From: Ohtaekwangia koreensis
GTDB lineage: Bacteria > Bacteroidota > Bacteroidia > Cytophagales > Cyclobacteriaceae
Direction of reading: 5' to 3'
DNA: 64,000 nucleotides
Assembly: GCF_900167975.1 (NCBI RefSeq)
Contig: NZ_FUZU01000001.1
Location: 377,001 to 441,000, forward strand
The notes under the pieces are model-generated. The model saw nothing but the letters and a program-made list of their open reading frames with translations. It did not search any database and was not told where the DNA came from. Positions 46,501 through 54,621 of this stretch are shown piece by piece; position 1 is the first letter of the stretch; every line of letters starts with the position of its first letter. The translations under genes were made by a program, and so were the position numbers.

Positions 46501-46631
46501 TAAAGAATATTCAATACCGGGCCGGGCAGATAAATTTTTCCTGTCAAATGGACGCCACGTTAAATGGCGGTACAACCATTCATCTGCAAAAAGGAAAGAA
46601 AACATCCAGCTCGTTGGACACTTCCATTTGA
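43593..46631 (+). CDS. Two-component sensor kinase with periplasmic propeller
   Basis: 1012 aa, start GTG 43593, signal-like N-terminus MKSFTYYILLTVILCPTMASLGQ. The periplasmic part has two-component regulator propeller repeats (IIKDSYGFLWIGTQEGLNLFDG is the classic blade) up to ~680, then a Y_Y_Y domain (YAYKINELNNDWIDLGKQNF). A single span near 780-798 (FKIAIALSGAMFIYGLL) leads to HisKA_3 with phospho-acceptor near 818 (SDLHDDIGSVLNTLKIF) and HATPase (SDDGVGF, GKGLKNI). Unlike hybrid systems it has no receiver, so the partner is probably the 41195 regulator. It senses an unknown extracellular signal. Confidence 0.92.
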   Translation: MKSFTYYILLTVILCPTMASLGQETKFVTPIKYTQNEGLSSYYITKIIKDSYGFLWIGTQEGLNLFDGNRFQTFTKRSPAKQKLNGSFISDLLEDKKRNCIWVLLSYGEVCAIDLQTRTVTRRVLLDTSNPDNVKWKRCLALKGDTLWIAGLDFAYAYQVSTNKILPIDIRAKCAVGKAELNISMIHFDQHQSMIICADGYGIIILDKNLRHLHTFRADELNAPGTYTKLRFWDAVMLKHILYIASSTGLKIVDTAPAQMALVPADDIPLVREGELLSIAASSDSSLMFSTSAGVYEYSLSAGSIVSLRDNNPANNLFTTTYDIYYDRQLHQAWIGTLAGIASFPTRVVHFKTFSEYGANVKLKHLFSVLPVSENIIYAGDENGIYYIDTKTGEITQIDASGSNLMLFQDQARHVFVSNKTGFHLIDGKSLRPAHSVFPSMKLLNSDHLSCGIQYNDSLVLFGSIIQKGLTIWNTRTGKLQVYHRQSTDHTIAGLTIINYLYKTRAGDVMILTEKSIIAFNPLIGKYTTHTIRDNLTQEVISNFMDMCETDDRFYIATYGDGLIETDKQLHVKKIIRSEDGLNNTCIYRVFPFQNKAILATTNDGLSLIHLNPLKIKNYFQTDGLNTNAFEQLCGYQDDHRIITGGVDGFTIIDPSRLPSNARPPDLYLWNLKVNTKSGVLDTCHIAMKAMRIPTDVLQTTVSFSALNYSNPKAVRYAYKINELNNDWIDLGKQNFVDLIGFSPGDYTLEVRAANEDGIWSDVPLSLSLIYIPKWYQTNIFKIAIALSGAMFIYGLLRYRIDQLRKQQEIRKQIGSDLHDDIGSVLNTLKIFTHLAKREPENKSHLDQIEESITQATTGLRDMIWVLEEPEDTIFELTERIKKFALPVCIVNNIKFNTNIQSDNKTRNLLKTEKRNLLLIAKESINNSIKYSQCKNISVSIVQFNQELSITISDDGVGFKMEDVIYGKGLKNIQYRAGQINFSCQMDATLNGGTTIHLQKGKKTSSSLDTSI

Positions 46632-46862
46632 AAAAAGTGGTTCATCTAATTCACAATCACTCGCTTGAATTGGATTCGTCAGTCATTTGTACGTATCATT
46701 AATTTAATATTGAAGGAACGTTGTGTTAACCCGGAACAGTAAACTCACATTTTATATATAGCGAACGTTGAGTCGATATCTCCTCGGGTTATACCGTTCA
46801 CCACCATTCATTTGTATCCCAACAACACAAACTATATATTACATAAATTAAATGTTATTACT

Positions 46863-47282
46863 ATGAAAAGAACAGCAAGTGCACATTGGAGTGGTGACCT
46901 CAAAGCAGGTCAGGGAAACATAACAACCCAAAGCACAACCCTCAACAAAACACAATATTCATTCAACACCCGCTTTGCAGATGGTGTTGGTACTAATCCG
47001 GAAGAACTGATAGGAGCAGCCCATGCCGGTTGTTTTACAATGGCACTAAGTGCTGCTTTGATGCAGGCAGGCTTCACAGCCGGAGACCTGGACACAAAAG
47101 CGACCGTTGAATTTGATACAAACGCTTTAAAGATCACCGGTATAACACTTGACTTGGTGGCTACACCGATCGCGAATGTATCAGCGGAGCAATTTAAAAC
47201 TATTGCTACTGCAGCAAAAGAGAACTGCCCTATATCCAAGGCACTCGCGAGTGTACCCATTACGCTTAATGTAAGCTATTAA
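46863..47282 (+). CDS. OsmC family peroxidase
   Basis: Thiol-dependent peroxidase of 139 aa acting on organic hydroperoxides. ATG 46863 (MKRTASAHWSGDLKAGQG) fits the family N-terminus better than the ATG at 46812. Both redox cysteines are present: C57 in AAHAGCFTMALS and C122 in KENCPISKAL. Length is normal for the OsmC/Ohr family; NPEELIGAAHAGC points to the OsmC branch. Monocistronic with its own terminator. Confidence 0.93.
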   Translation: MKRTASAHWSGDLKAGQGNITTQSTTLNKTQYSFNTRFADGVGTNPEELIGAAHAGCFTMALSAALMQAGFTAGDLDTKATVEFDTNALKITGITLDLVATPIANVSAEQFKTIATAAKENCPISKALASVPITLNVSY

Positions 47283-47301
47283 TGTCTTAGAAACGAAACT
47301 G

Positions 47302-47328
47302 GGGTGGCTTTGAGCCGCCCTTTTTTTA
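47302..47328 (+). terminator. Terminator after the OsmC gene
   Basis: GGGTGGCT and AGCCGCCC with a short TTG loop and one wobble, followed by seven T. Confidence 0.88.
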
Positions 47329-47504
47329 TATCAGCATTTCCCCTCTTTTAGACTGTATCGATATATATCATATATAGAGCACAGAAAAACGCTGATCAAT
47401 TTAAAGATACCTTTCCTATACCGTCAGTTGCGGGTTGTCAATCTCATTTTGCACGGTCGTATGTCATCATTATTTTCCGTTGGTTAATATATGACATCAC
47501 GATT

Positions 47505-47621
47505 ATGACTAGACCCAGATTTTATTTGCTTGCCTTTGCCTTCTTCAGCACAACGCAATCTTTCGCCCTGTCAAGAAAGAAAAACGTCTTATCAATTACA
47601 CTACACCATATAATTCAATGA
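47505..47621 (+). CDS. 38-codon ORF with signal-like sequence, coupled to the next gene
   Basis: ATG 47505 opens a 38-residue frame MTRPRFYLLAFAFFSTTQSF, then ALSRKKNVLSITLHHIIQ. Its TGA (47619-47621) overlaps the ATG of the next gene (47618) in the ATGA arrangement typical of translational coupling. The hydrophobic core looks like a signal peptide. It may be a leader peptide or a decayed secreted protein; chance is also possible. Confidence 0.35.
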   Translation: MTRPRFYLLAFAFFSTTQSFALSRKKNVLSITLHHIIQ

Positions 47622-48553
47622 TGTATAAAAGGTTTACGTTCACCTTGCTCACACTGGTTGGGCTGTATAACGCACCTTCATTCGCCCAGACCAGTATAAA
47701 GGCTGATGACAGAACGATTGCTTATTTAACTCAATTCAGGTCTGACTATAGCAAGCGTATACTGGAAGGAAAGCCTGAACAATTGTCAGCTTTCTATGAC
47801 GATAACATCCGACTGATGGTAGAATTTCAAAAAACCATGTTCGGCAAAAGTAATGTCACTGCATATCACAAAGCATTGCTCACACGATTTGATACTAAAT
47901 CCTATAGTCGGGAAAACTTGGAGATTCTGGATCTGGGTTCAATGGTGGTTGAATACGGTATATTTAATTGGAAAGCTATACTTCAGAAATCCGGCAAAGA
48001 GTATGATCTGAGTGGTAAATATCAGCATGTATGGAAGAAGCTTGCGAATGGCACGTTGCTTCTCATTAGCGAAGGCTGGAATTACAATGAACGCCAGGAT
48101 ATAGCGGATCAGCTTCGATTTTCAGATATACCTATAGTAGATGTCGCGACACAGGCGCACGTGCCAATTAATACGAATATAAGTTTTGAACTGGCAGCAT
48201 TAAACCGGTTACAAGAAGCTACCATATCGGAGCACGATGCGAGCATCTGGTCGCAATTCTACGCAGACGATGCAATTCTCTACACGCAGTATCATCCGAT
48301 GCAAAAGGGAAGAAAAGCAATCGGTGAATACTATATGCAACACGTTAAGGAAACTCCGGTATTTGAAAAGCTGGATATTCGGAACGATCGCATTGATGAA
48401 TCCGGAATTTATGTAATAGAATATGCCAGTCATATAGCGATCATCAGAAATGGAACTTTCTCCGGTGTATTTACAGGAAAGGATCTTGCCATCTGGCGGA
48501 GAGAGCCCAATGGATCGTTGAAAATTTTCAGGCACATGGCGATGTATGATTAA
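47618..48553 (+). CDS. Exported protein with two SnoaL/DUF4440-like domains
   Basis: 311 aa with signal peptide ending SFAQ at residue 24. Two NTF2-like (SnoaL/DUF4440) units are seen: YSKRILEGKPEQLSAFYDDNIRLMVEF with FGKSNVTAYHKALL in the first, and ISEHDASIWSQFYADDAILYTQYHPM with GRKAIGEYYMQHV in the second; each ends in a Trp-containing strand (YQHVWKKLANGTLLLISEGW; LAIWRREPNGSLKIFRHMA). Enzymatic role unknown. Followed 54 bp later by an esterase gene on the same strand. Confidence 0.78.
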   Translation: MMYKRFTFTLLTLVGLYNAPSFAQTSIKADDRTIAYLTQFRSDYSKRILEGKPEQLSAFYDDNIRLMVEFQKTMFGKSNVTAYHKALLTRFDTKSYSRENLEILDLGSMVVEYGIFNWKAILQKSGKEYDLSGKYQHVWKKLANGTLLLISEGWNYNERQDIADQLRFSDIPIVDVATQAHVPINTNISFELAALNRLQEATISEHDASIWSQFYADDAILYTQYHPMQKGRKAIGEYYMQHVKETPVFEKLDIRNDRIDESGIYVIEYASHIAIIRNGTFSGVFTGKDLAIWRREPNGSLKIFRHMAMYD

Positions 48554-48607
48554 CAGTAGCCTATCATCATTCATTTCACTAAATTCATTTTATAAAGACA
48601 ATTTTAT

Positions 48608-49342
48608 ATGCATAGATTTAAAATGATCTTGCTGTCGGCAGCGCTTCTTTCCTGCTGTCAGTTTTCGAAAGCACAGCTTTCTGAAAAGTATCCAAACTAT
48701 ACGGAGCATTCTTATAAAGCATTACGCTATGGTTTATTCAAGCCGGAACATTATGATGCGAAAAAATCATATCCGTTGATTGTATATCTTCACGGTAGTC
48801 GTGATACAGTATCGCGTGACATCACCTGGTATCAGCAATCCATTCAGAAAGAGAATCCCGTTTTTGTGCTAACACCTAAATGTGACGAGTCTAACCTGGG
48901 CTGGGGCGATACCTGGCGCGCTGCACATACACCTGCTGCTATAAAAACATTGAGCCTTATAGACTCCCTTGTTAAAGTATATAACATCAATACCAATCGT
49001 CTATATCTATATGGTATATCGATGGGCGGTTTTGGTGTTTTTTCCATCGTCTCAAAGGAGCGCGGTAAATTTGCTGCAGCGTACGCCATCTGCGGAGGAA
49101 GCAGCACAGAGGTCGCGAGTACATTAACGCAAACTCCATTGTGGATTTTTCATGGCGATAAAGATGATGTTGTCCCGGTGTCGCTCTCCAGAGACGTATA
49201 TCACGAAATTGTCAGATTAGGCGGCAAGAATGTAAAATATACCGAGTACCCGGACGTAAAACATAATAGTTGGGAAAAGACTACTCAGGAGAAATCTCTC
49301 CCTGGATGGTTGTTATCACAAAGCAAAGCGCAGATGAAATGA
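48608..49342 (+). CDS. Secreted alpha/beta-hydrolase (CE1-like esterase)
   Basis: 244 aa with signal peptide MHRFKMILLSAALLSCCQFS. Alpha/beta hydrolase fold: oxyanion-region HGS at 62-64, nucleophile S138 in GISMGGFG, acid D184 or D187 in IFHGDKDDVVP, and base H219 in PDVKHNSW. It resembles prolyl-oligopeptidase-like esterases of carbohydrate esterase family 1 (feruloyl or acetyl esterases). Its neighbour on the other side is an arabinan-degradation locus, which fits removal of ester groups from plant polysaccharide, but the strands are opposite, so co-regulation is not shown. Confidence 0.82.
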   Translation: MHRFKMILLSAALLSCCQFSKAQLSEKYPNYTEHSYKALRYGLFKPEHYDAKKSYPLIVYLHGSRDTVSRDITWYQQSIQKENPVFVLTPKCDESNLGWGDTWRAAHTPAAIKTLSLIDSLVKVYNINTNRLYLYGISMGGFGVFSIVSKERGKFAAAYAICGGSSTEVASTLTQTPLWIFHGDKDDVVPVSLSRDVYHEIVRLGGKNVKYTEYPDVKHNSWEKTTQEKSLPGWLLSQSKAQMK

Positions 49343-49390
49343 TGTTGATCATTTTGTTTATACAGGAATAGGTCTCATACTATATTTTTT

Positions 49391-49430
49391 AAAACAAACG
49401 GCCGCACTATGTACGGCCGTTTTGTTTGTT
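49391..49430. terminator. Bidirectional terminator between esterase and GH43 genes
   Basis: AACAAACGGCCG (49393-49404) pairs with CGGCCGTTTTGTT (from 49414), with A-rich and T-rich flanks on both sides, so it serves both convergent genes. Confidence 0.88.
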
Positions 49431-49438
49431 ATATATCT

Positions 49439-51133
49439 TTATTCTATACTTACTTTTGTGATGACCTTGCTGGATTTCGCTTCTGAATTTCCCTTGGTTA
49501 ACTGCACGATATACATACCTTTCATAAAAGCAGATACGTTGATTTCGTGATATAGCTCGCCAGCTTCACGGACACCAAGGTCTTCGGTATATACCGCCTG
49601 GCCATTCGGTTCAATCAACTTGATCTGAATGTTTGTTTTTTCTTTTAGCACCGTGCGCAGCTTCAGTATATTTTCTTTTACAGGATTGGGATATAGAGAA
49701 ATAGCCTCGTCAAGCTCAGCGACTAGGATATCCCCTTGCTCATTTGCCTGTGCTTCTAACCTGGCTACACCTGCAGTTCCAATGATCCATTTCTGACAGT
49801 TGTTCCCATTGTAGTCGTAGAGCGCAAGTTGTACACCAGCCGTGGTTGATGCATTGGGTACTTCCACTACCCGGTTGCCTGTTAATGATGTAAATACCAG
49901 GCTGCCGTCACCAGCACGTTCAAGTTTATACTTCTGGCAATTATTATTTAACCAACTATATAATTGTAGTTTGGAACTATTGCTGGCACCACAGTTAATG
50001 ACATCTGCAGCAAGCCCGCCAAGCGTACAGGTAATTTTATAGGTTCCGTTTCCCAAAGCTGCAAAGGCCCACTGCTGGCAAGTAAGTCCGTTACTGGTAC
50101 CTTGTGCAATAGCTTGCCCCGATGCACCGGTACATCCCCACGCATCCCATACGAGACCGCTATTTTTATTTGTGATTTTATAGCGTCCTGCTGCAATCCA
50201 GTCGCGGGTAATATAGGGCCAGTTGGAATTCCAGCCAATGTTTGCAATCCCCAATGTTGGCGTACCATTATTATTGCTGTCGTAATAATGATATGAAATA
50301 AAGTTATATCCATTTTCGGAATATAAGCCAACATGTCCGGGGCCTATATAATTACCTGAAGCAGCAAGAACCGTAGTGCCACCACCGCTTAGCAAGTTGA
50401 CTCCGTTCTGATCGTAGTACGTTCCATTCGGACTCGTAGACCTGCCCATCTGTACATAGTAGGTACTGCTCGTGCCGTTGCAACATACGCCACGGTTGTA
50501 AAATAAATAATAATAACTTCCATTGCGGATCACGTACGATGCTTCGTGTTCGCTGCTGCTGCTACCCGCTATATTTTTGAGTGTTGAATTCAATCGCTTG
50601 CCGGTGGATGCATTAAGCTGTGCGATCCATATACCGGTAAGATGCGATCCAAAGGTCATCCAATAGTTACCACTGGCATCTGCAAATAAAGCGGGGTCAA
50701 TAGATCCGTACGCACTGGAGTTATCCGAGTAAATTACCATTCCCTGATCCGTCCAGTTCGTGAGATCGGTACTGGTAGCCACTCCAATAGCACAAGGCCT
50801 TGCGCCTGTGGAGCACGAATAGTACATATAATATTTTCCGTTCATATAGATACATTCGGGCGCCCAGAAAAAACCAGCAAACCCCGATACATAGGTGTTG
50901 ATCCAACTGGGCCATGTGCCCGATGCAAAAACAGTTGGCGCAGCGGTCCATTTGATAAGATCGGTTGATGTAAGGTGATAGATCTGGTCGCCAGTACCCC
51001 ACACATGGTATACACCGTTGCGTTTAATGATGGACGAGGGATCATGAATTCCGGTTATACCCTGCAGCGCGAATCCATGTTGCGCAAGAAAGAGTGTGCC
51101 CAGGAAAATAACAATGACAATCATATTCTTCAT
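49439..51133 (-). CDS. T9SS-exported GH43 arabinan endo-1,5-alpha-L-arabinosidase-like enzyme with ricin domain
   Basis: 564 aa from ATG 51133 (MKNMIVIVIFLGTLFLAQHG signal peptide); the frame stays open to 51289. GH43 five-bladed propeller with catalytic base D31 (GIHDPSS), modulator Asp near 146 (GSIDPALF) and general acid Glu near 197 (SEHEASY). A ricin B-like (CBM13) domain follows at ~330-460 (three QxW-type repeats, CQQWAF, CQKYKL, CQKWII). The last ~75 residues are a T9SS type A domain (SLYPNPVKEN, KGMYIVQL). Secreted arabinan-degrading enzyme. Confidence 0.88.
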   Translation of the reverse strand: MKNMIVIVIFLGTLFLAQHGFALQGITGIHDPSSIIKRNGVYHVWGTGDQIYHLTSTDLIKWTAAPTVFASGTWPSWINTYVSGFAGFFWAPECIYMNGKYYMYYSCSTGARPCAIGVATSTDLTNWTDQGMVIYSDNSSAYGSIDPALFADASGNYWMTFGSHLTGIWIAQLNASTGKRLNSTLKNIAGSSSSEHEASYVIRNGSYYYLFYNRGVCCNGTSSTYYVQMGRSTSPNGTYYDQNGVNLLSGGGTTVLAASGNYIGPGHVGLYSENGYNFISYHYYDSNNNGTPTLGIANIGWNSNWPYITRDWIAAGRYKITNKNSGLVWDAWGCTGASGQAIAQGTSNGLTCQQWAFAALGNGTYKITCTLGGLAADVINCGASNSSKLQLYSWLNNNCQKYKLERAGDGSLVFTSLTGNRVVEVPNASTTAGVQLALYDYNGNNCQKWIIGTAGVARLEAQANEQGDILVAELDEAISLYPNPVKENILKLRTVLKEKTNIQIKLIEPNGQAVYTEDLGVREAGELYHEINVSAFMKGMYIVQLTKGNSEAKSSKVITKVSIE

Positions 51134-51404
51134 CCGAAGAATACAATCTGATAAACAGAGCGATCTAGCTATCATAATAGTTTGTTTTAGGTGTAGTAAT
51201 AATTTTAAAAAGTAGTGTGCGGTATAGATGCAGAAAGAATATGCTATCGCTAAGAAAAATAGAGAAGCATTACCGCTATATTTTGACATAGCAATCCCGT
51301 CAACAACATATCCAATGCGCTGAAGTATACATTTAGTACTTTAAAACTAACGGACTGAAGTGCCGATTACATGGAAGTGCAGGTATTACTCTGTGGGTCG
51401 CTTT

Positions 51405-52883
51405 TTATTTTTTTCCCCAGAGTGCAGTGCCTTCGTTATTCAGCCCGGTAAATACGAGACAAGCTTTTTTATTTTCCCAATCTCTGCCCCGTTCAAGGTA
51501 TACACTATCAATTGAAGCGTCATGCCAATGGAAGATTAGCCACGGTGCCTGGTAAGACCACGTATCGTTGGCGTTTCCATCTATAGTATTATCGTTGCCG
51601 AGAACCATGTTAACAGCAACCTGCATATCGGGTGAAGTCTGTTCTTCGGAATATCCGGGAACAACTTTATACCCGAGCGTGATTTTCTCCCACGTGCCTG
51701 CTATATTTTCTGCTGTGATCGGTGTCTGCTCCGTTGCAGCGTAGCGTTCCGGTGAAGCAATCGGCCAGCCATCACCTGTCCAGTATAATTTACGAACATG
51801 TAAATCCATATAGTAGAAATTAACGCCTGGCCTGCCTTGATGCGCTATATAGTATTGCTCACCATTTTGAAAAACCGCACAATGCGATGTTCCCTGCCAT
51901 CCACCATGTCCTGTAAATTGATAGGGTGCAATGATCATCGGGCCATGGTCTTGCTCTACGTTAAGGTCAACGCCATTAAAGTCATAGAACGGACCTTCGG
52001 GAGCATCAGCGCGCCCTACACGAACATTGTATTTTGTTGACAACCAATCGTAGGCCATGAAGAGAAAATATTTCTTCAGTGTACTGTTATAAATAATTTC
52101 AGGACCTTCCAGGTTCCCATTAACCTTGCCGTTTGTAAACCCACGCTGCGCGATACGTTTCCCTTTATCACCTCCGGAGGCTGCAAGTCCCGTGGCAGCA
52201 TTCAGTTTAACAATATATATACCGTCCCAGGCAGAGCCATAGTACAACCAATGATCCCCAGCCGGTGTTACCAATACCGTAGGGTCTATTGCATTCGTCT
52301 GGATGGTATTGTTATCGAGCGATGTTACCACGATATCTTTCTCTGTCCAGGGACCAATGGGTGTTGATGCAGTTGCTAAACCAATTACGCTGAGGCGCGG
52401 TTTCGCGGATGAGAGTGAATAATATAGTCTGTACTCACTGCCAACTTTTAATATATAGGGTGCCCATAATGCGTTAAAGGGAGTTCCTCCATTGGCTTTG
52501 ATGAAATCAGATCCTTTCTTTGGCAGTCCATCGAATACCCATCCCACAAATTGCCATTCGACAAGATCTTTGGATCTGCGGATTTGTATTCCCGGAGGTA
52601 CATCAGTGCCAAAGCCAACATCGGTGCTATAGCAGTAATAGTAGTCACCATCTTTCATGATTGAAGGATCATGGACGTTGTAAGGGCCCCACTTCGAGTA
52701 ATTGCTGAACGGTGCTACATCGGCATAGGTATCATTAATGTTGTTGATGTCAAATGCTACCGGTGTGACAATGACGGTGTCTGTGCCATCGGTTTCGATA
52801 GAGTCGTCCTTGGAGCAAGACGACATACAGATAACAGTGAAAAATAAAATACACGCAGCAGGTATATACTTCAGATATGGCAT
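51405..52883 (-). CDS. GH43 arabinanase-like surface lipoprotein
   Basis: 492 aa lipoprotein with Cys23 in lipobox MSSC. GH43 catalytic residues: D72 (YNVHDPSIM), Asp near 198 (NAIDPTVLV) and Glu near 262 (NLEGPEIIY). Beyond the propeller (~50-370) a C-terminal beta domain of ~110 residues (ENIAGTWEKITLGY, TWSYQAPWLIFHWHDASID) is as in longer endo-arabinanases. It is anchored at the outer surface next to SusC/SusD and would cleave arabinan into oligosaccharides for import. Same strand as the SusD gene and likely in its operon. Confidence 0.88.
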   Translation of the reverse strand: MPYLKYIPAACILFFTVICMSSCSKDDSIETDGTDTVIVTPVAFDINNINDTYADVAPFSNYSKWGPYNVHDPSIMKDGDYYYCYSTDVGFGTDVPPGIQIRRSKDLVEWQFVGWVFDGLPKKGSDFIKANGGTPFNALWAPYILKVGSEYRLYYSLSSAKPRLSVIGLATASTPIGPWTEKDIVVTSLDNNTIQTNAIDPTVLVTPAGDHWLYYGSAWDGIYIVKLNAATGLAASGGDKGKRIAQRGFTNGKVNGNLEGPEIIYNSTLKKYFLFMAYDWLSTKYNVRVGRADAPEGPFYDFNGVDLNVEQDHGPMIIAPYQFTGHGGWQGTSHCAVFQNGEQYYIAHQGRPGVNFYYMDLHVRKLYWTGDGWPIASPERYAATEQTPITAENIAGTWEKITLGYKVVPGYSEEQTSPDMQVAVNMVLGNDNTIDGNANDTWSYQAPWLIFHWHDASIDSVYLERGRDWENKKACLVFTGLNNEGTALWGKK

Positions 52884-52998
52884 AAGTCAGATTCTTTTAG
52901 TATGGCCTGAGCATTCAAAATAAATCATGCCGGCTATATATAATTAGTATGTAATAATTTGAAAATTGGAGGTCTGATTTTTTGTTGCATCATCAATA

Positions 52999-53030
52999 AA
53001 GTCTTTCCCGTCAATAGACAGGAAAGACTT
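52999..53030 (-). terminator. Hairpin between SusD and GH43 genes
   Basis: AAGTCTTTCC (52999-53008) and GGAAAGACTT (53021-53030) are perfect arms. On the minus strand only a short T run follows, so it may attenuate rather than fully end transcription between the SusD and GH43 genes. Confidence 0.55.
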
Positions 53031-53039
53031 TTATCAATA

Positions 53040-54581
53040 TTAGTTAGCCGGATTAGGCGATAATTTTTTGTTTACATCCAGTTCTCCTTGCGGGATCGGC
53101 AAGTATTCATTTCCTGCACTCCATAAGTTGAAGTCGGCATCATGCGCTTTTAATGCAGCAAGCTTATCGGCATCATAAAACCATCCCCAGCGAATGATGT
53201 CATTGATGCGTTGGCCTTCAATGGCAAATTCCAATGCACGTTCATGTGCGATCTGGTCACGCATCTCATCTTGCGTCATGTTGGGTTTGGTGGTAGCAAG
53301 ATCCGGAAGATTTGCGCGGTCTCTCACCTGCTGTATATAGGGATAGGCAGCTGCAGTTTGTTTTAATTCGTTAAGAGCTTCCGCATACATAAGCAGTATA
53401 TCTGCATATCGTAACACACGATAGTTGATGCCGGAATTTAAATCATACTCATTCACATAACCGGCTTTCCCATCGTTGGTATATTTCCTCGGGTATATCT
53501 TATCCGATGCATACGGCCATGCATCTCCATATACTTTTGTGGAATTATCATCCGGTTCGTAAGAAGCGATGGTTGCCAGCAAACGCGGATCACTTTTGCC
53601 ATCGGTGGTCTGTTCAAGTTTATACTCATTATAGATCCATTGCGTAGGAAGAAAATCCGAGTATCCGCGACCATCCATAGAATACGTGCATGCCTGGGCA
53701 GATGCTTGTTTCCAGTTGGCAGCCGGATCGCCACCCCAGTTCATAACTGTACCACCAACCTGCGATGGATCAGCAAACTGCACCTCAAATAATGACTCTG
53801 AATTGTTTTCATTTCCGTCTGTGAAGTTGTCGCGATAGTCATCCACTAAACTATATAGTCCTCCATCGATAAGCTCCTTGAATTGATCTGCGGCTTTTTG
53901 CCATTCTTTCCTATAGAGATACGATTTACCTAGCATACCCGTTGCAGCACCCTTTGTAGCGCGTCCGATTTGTCCTGCGTCTGGCCCCGTTACATTCGCA
54001 TAGGAATCAGGGAGTAAATCTTTTGCCTGCTGAAAGTCACTATATATTTGATTCCATAATTCCTCTTCGGTAGCTGTTGTGGGATAATAATCATCCGGTG
54101 TTTTAGGAGTTGCCAATACAAGCGGAACAATTTTATAAAAGTTTGCCAGTTTAAAGAATGCTAAGCCTCTTAAGAAATAGGCTTGCCCTATAATTCTGTT
54201 CTTGAGCGCTTCATCCATTTCGATGTCTACTGTATTCTCCAATACCTGGTTTGCTCTCCAGATCAATCTATAATAATCTGCCCAGATCCATTGTACAGGG
54301 CCAGAAGTAGTAGGTATGGTGAAGTTAGAGACTTGAACAAGATCAGGCCACGGGCTATCCCCTGTAACATCGTCACCTCTTCCATCGCTTAATGCAGGAG
54401 TCATGCGTGTATAGGTTCCGTCAATGATCAGCGTTGCATATATAGCATTGCAGCCGGCCATTGCCTGGCTTTGCGTCTGCCAGAAATCGGATGTAGTCTG
54501 GCGGTTGGGATTTGATATATCCAGTTTATCATCACACGCAATCAGCGCTACGGTTAATATCAGGTATATAACTTTTTTCAT
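53040..54581 (-). CDS. SusD/RagB-family glycan-binding lipoprotein
   Basis: 513 aa outer-membrane lipoprotein, Cys16 in lipobox ALIAC. N-terminal SusD-like motif with NRQTTSDFWQTQSQAMAGCNA, TPR-like helices (IIGQAYFLRGLAFFKLANFY; GMLGKSYLYRKEWQKAADQFKELI) and the C-terminal RYADILLMYAEALNEL and RALEFAIEGQRINDIIRWGW motifs. It forms the lid over the SusC transporter encoded 40 bp upstream and binds arabino-oligosaccharides, judging by neighbours. Confidence 0.95.
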   Translation of the reverse strand: MKKVIYLILTVALIACDDKLDISNPNRQTTSDFWQTQSQAMAGCNAIYATLIIDGTYTRMTPALSDGRGDDVTGDSPWPDLVQVSNFTIPTTSGPVQWIWADYYRLIWRANQVLENTVDIEMDEALKNRIIGQAYFLRGLAFFKLANFYKIVPLVLATPKTPDDYYPTTATEEELWNQIYSDFQQAKDLLPDSYANVTGPDAGQIGRATKGAATGMLGKSYLYRKEWQKAADQFKELIDGGLYSLVDDYRDNFTDGNENNSESLFEVQFADPSQVGGTVMNWGGDPAANWKQASAQACTYSMDGRGYSDFLPTQWIYNEYKLEQTTDGKSDPRLLATIASYEPDDNSTKVYGDAWPYASDKIYPRKYTNDGKAGYVNEYDLNSGINYRVLRYADILLMYAEALNELKQTAAAYPYIQQVRDRANLPDLATTKPNMTQDEMRDQIAHERALEFAIEGQRINDIIRWGWFYDADKLAALKAHDADFNLWSAGNEYLPIPQGELDVNKKLSPNPAN

Positions 54582-54621
54582 GTGTTGAAATTTTTAGTGA
54601 GTGGACAGATGTTCGCCTGGG

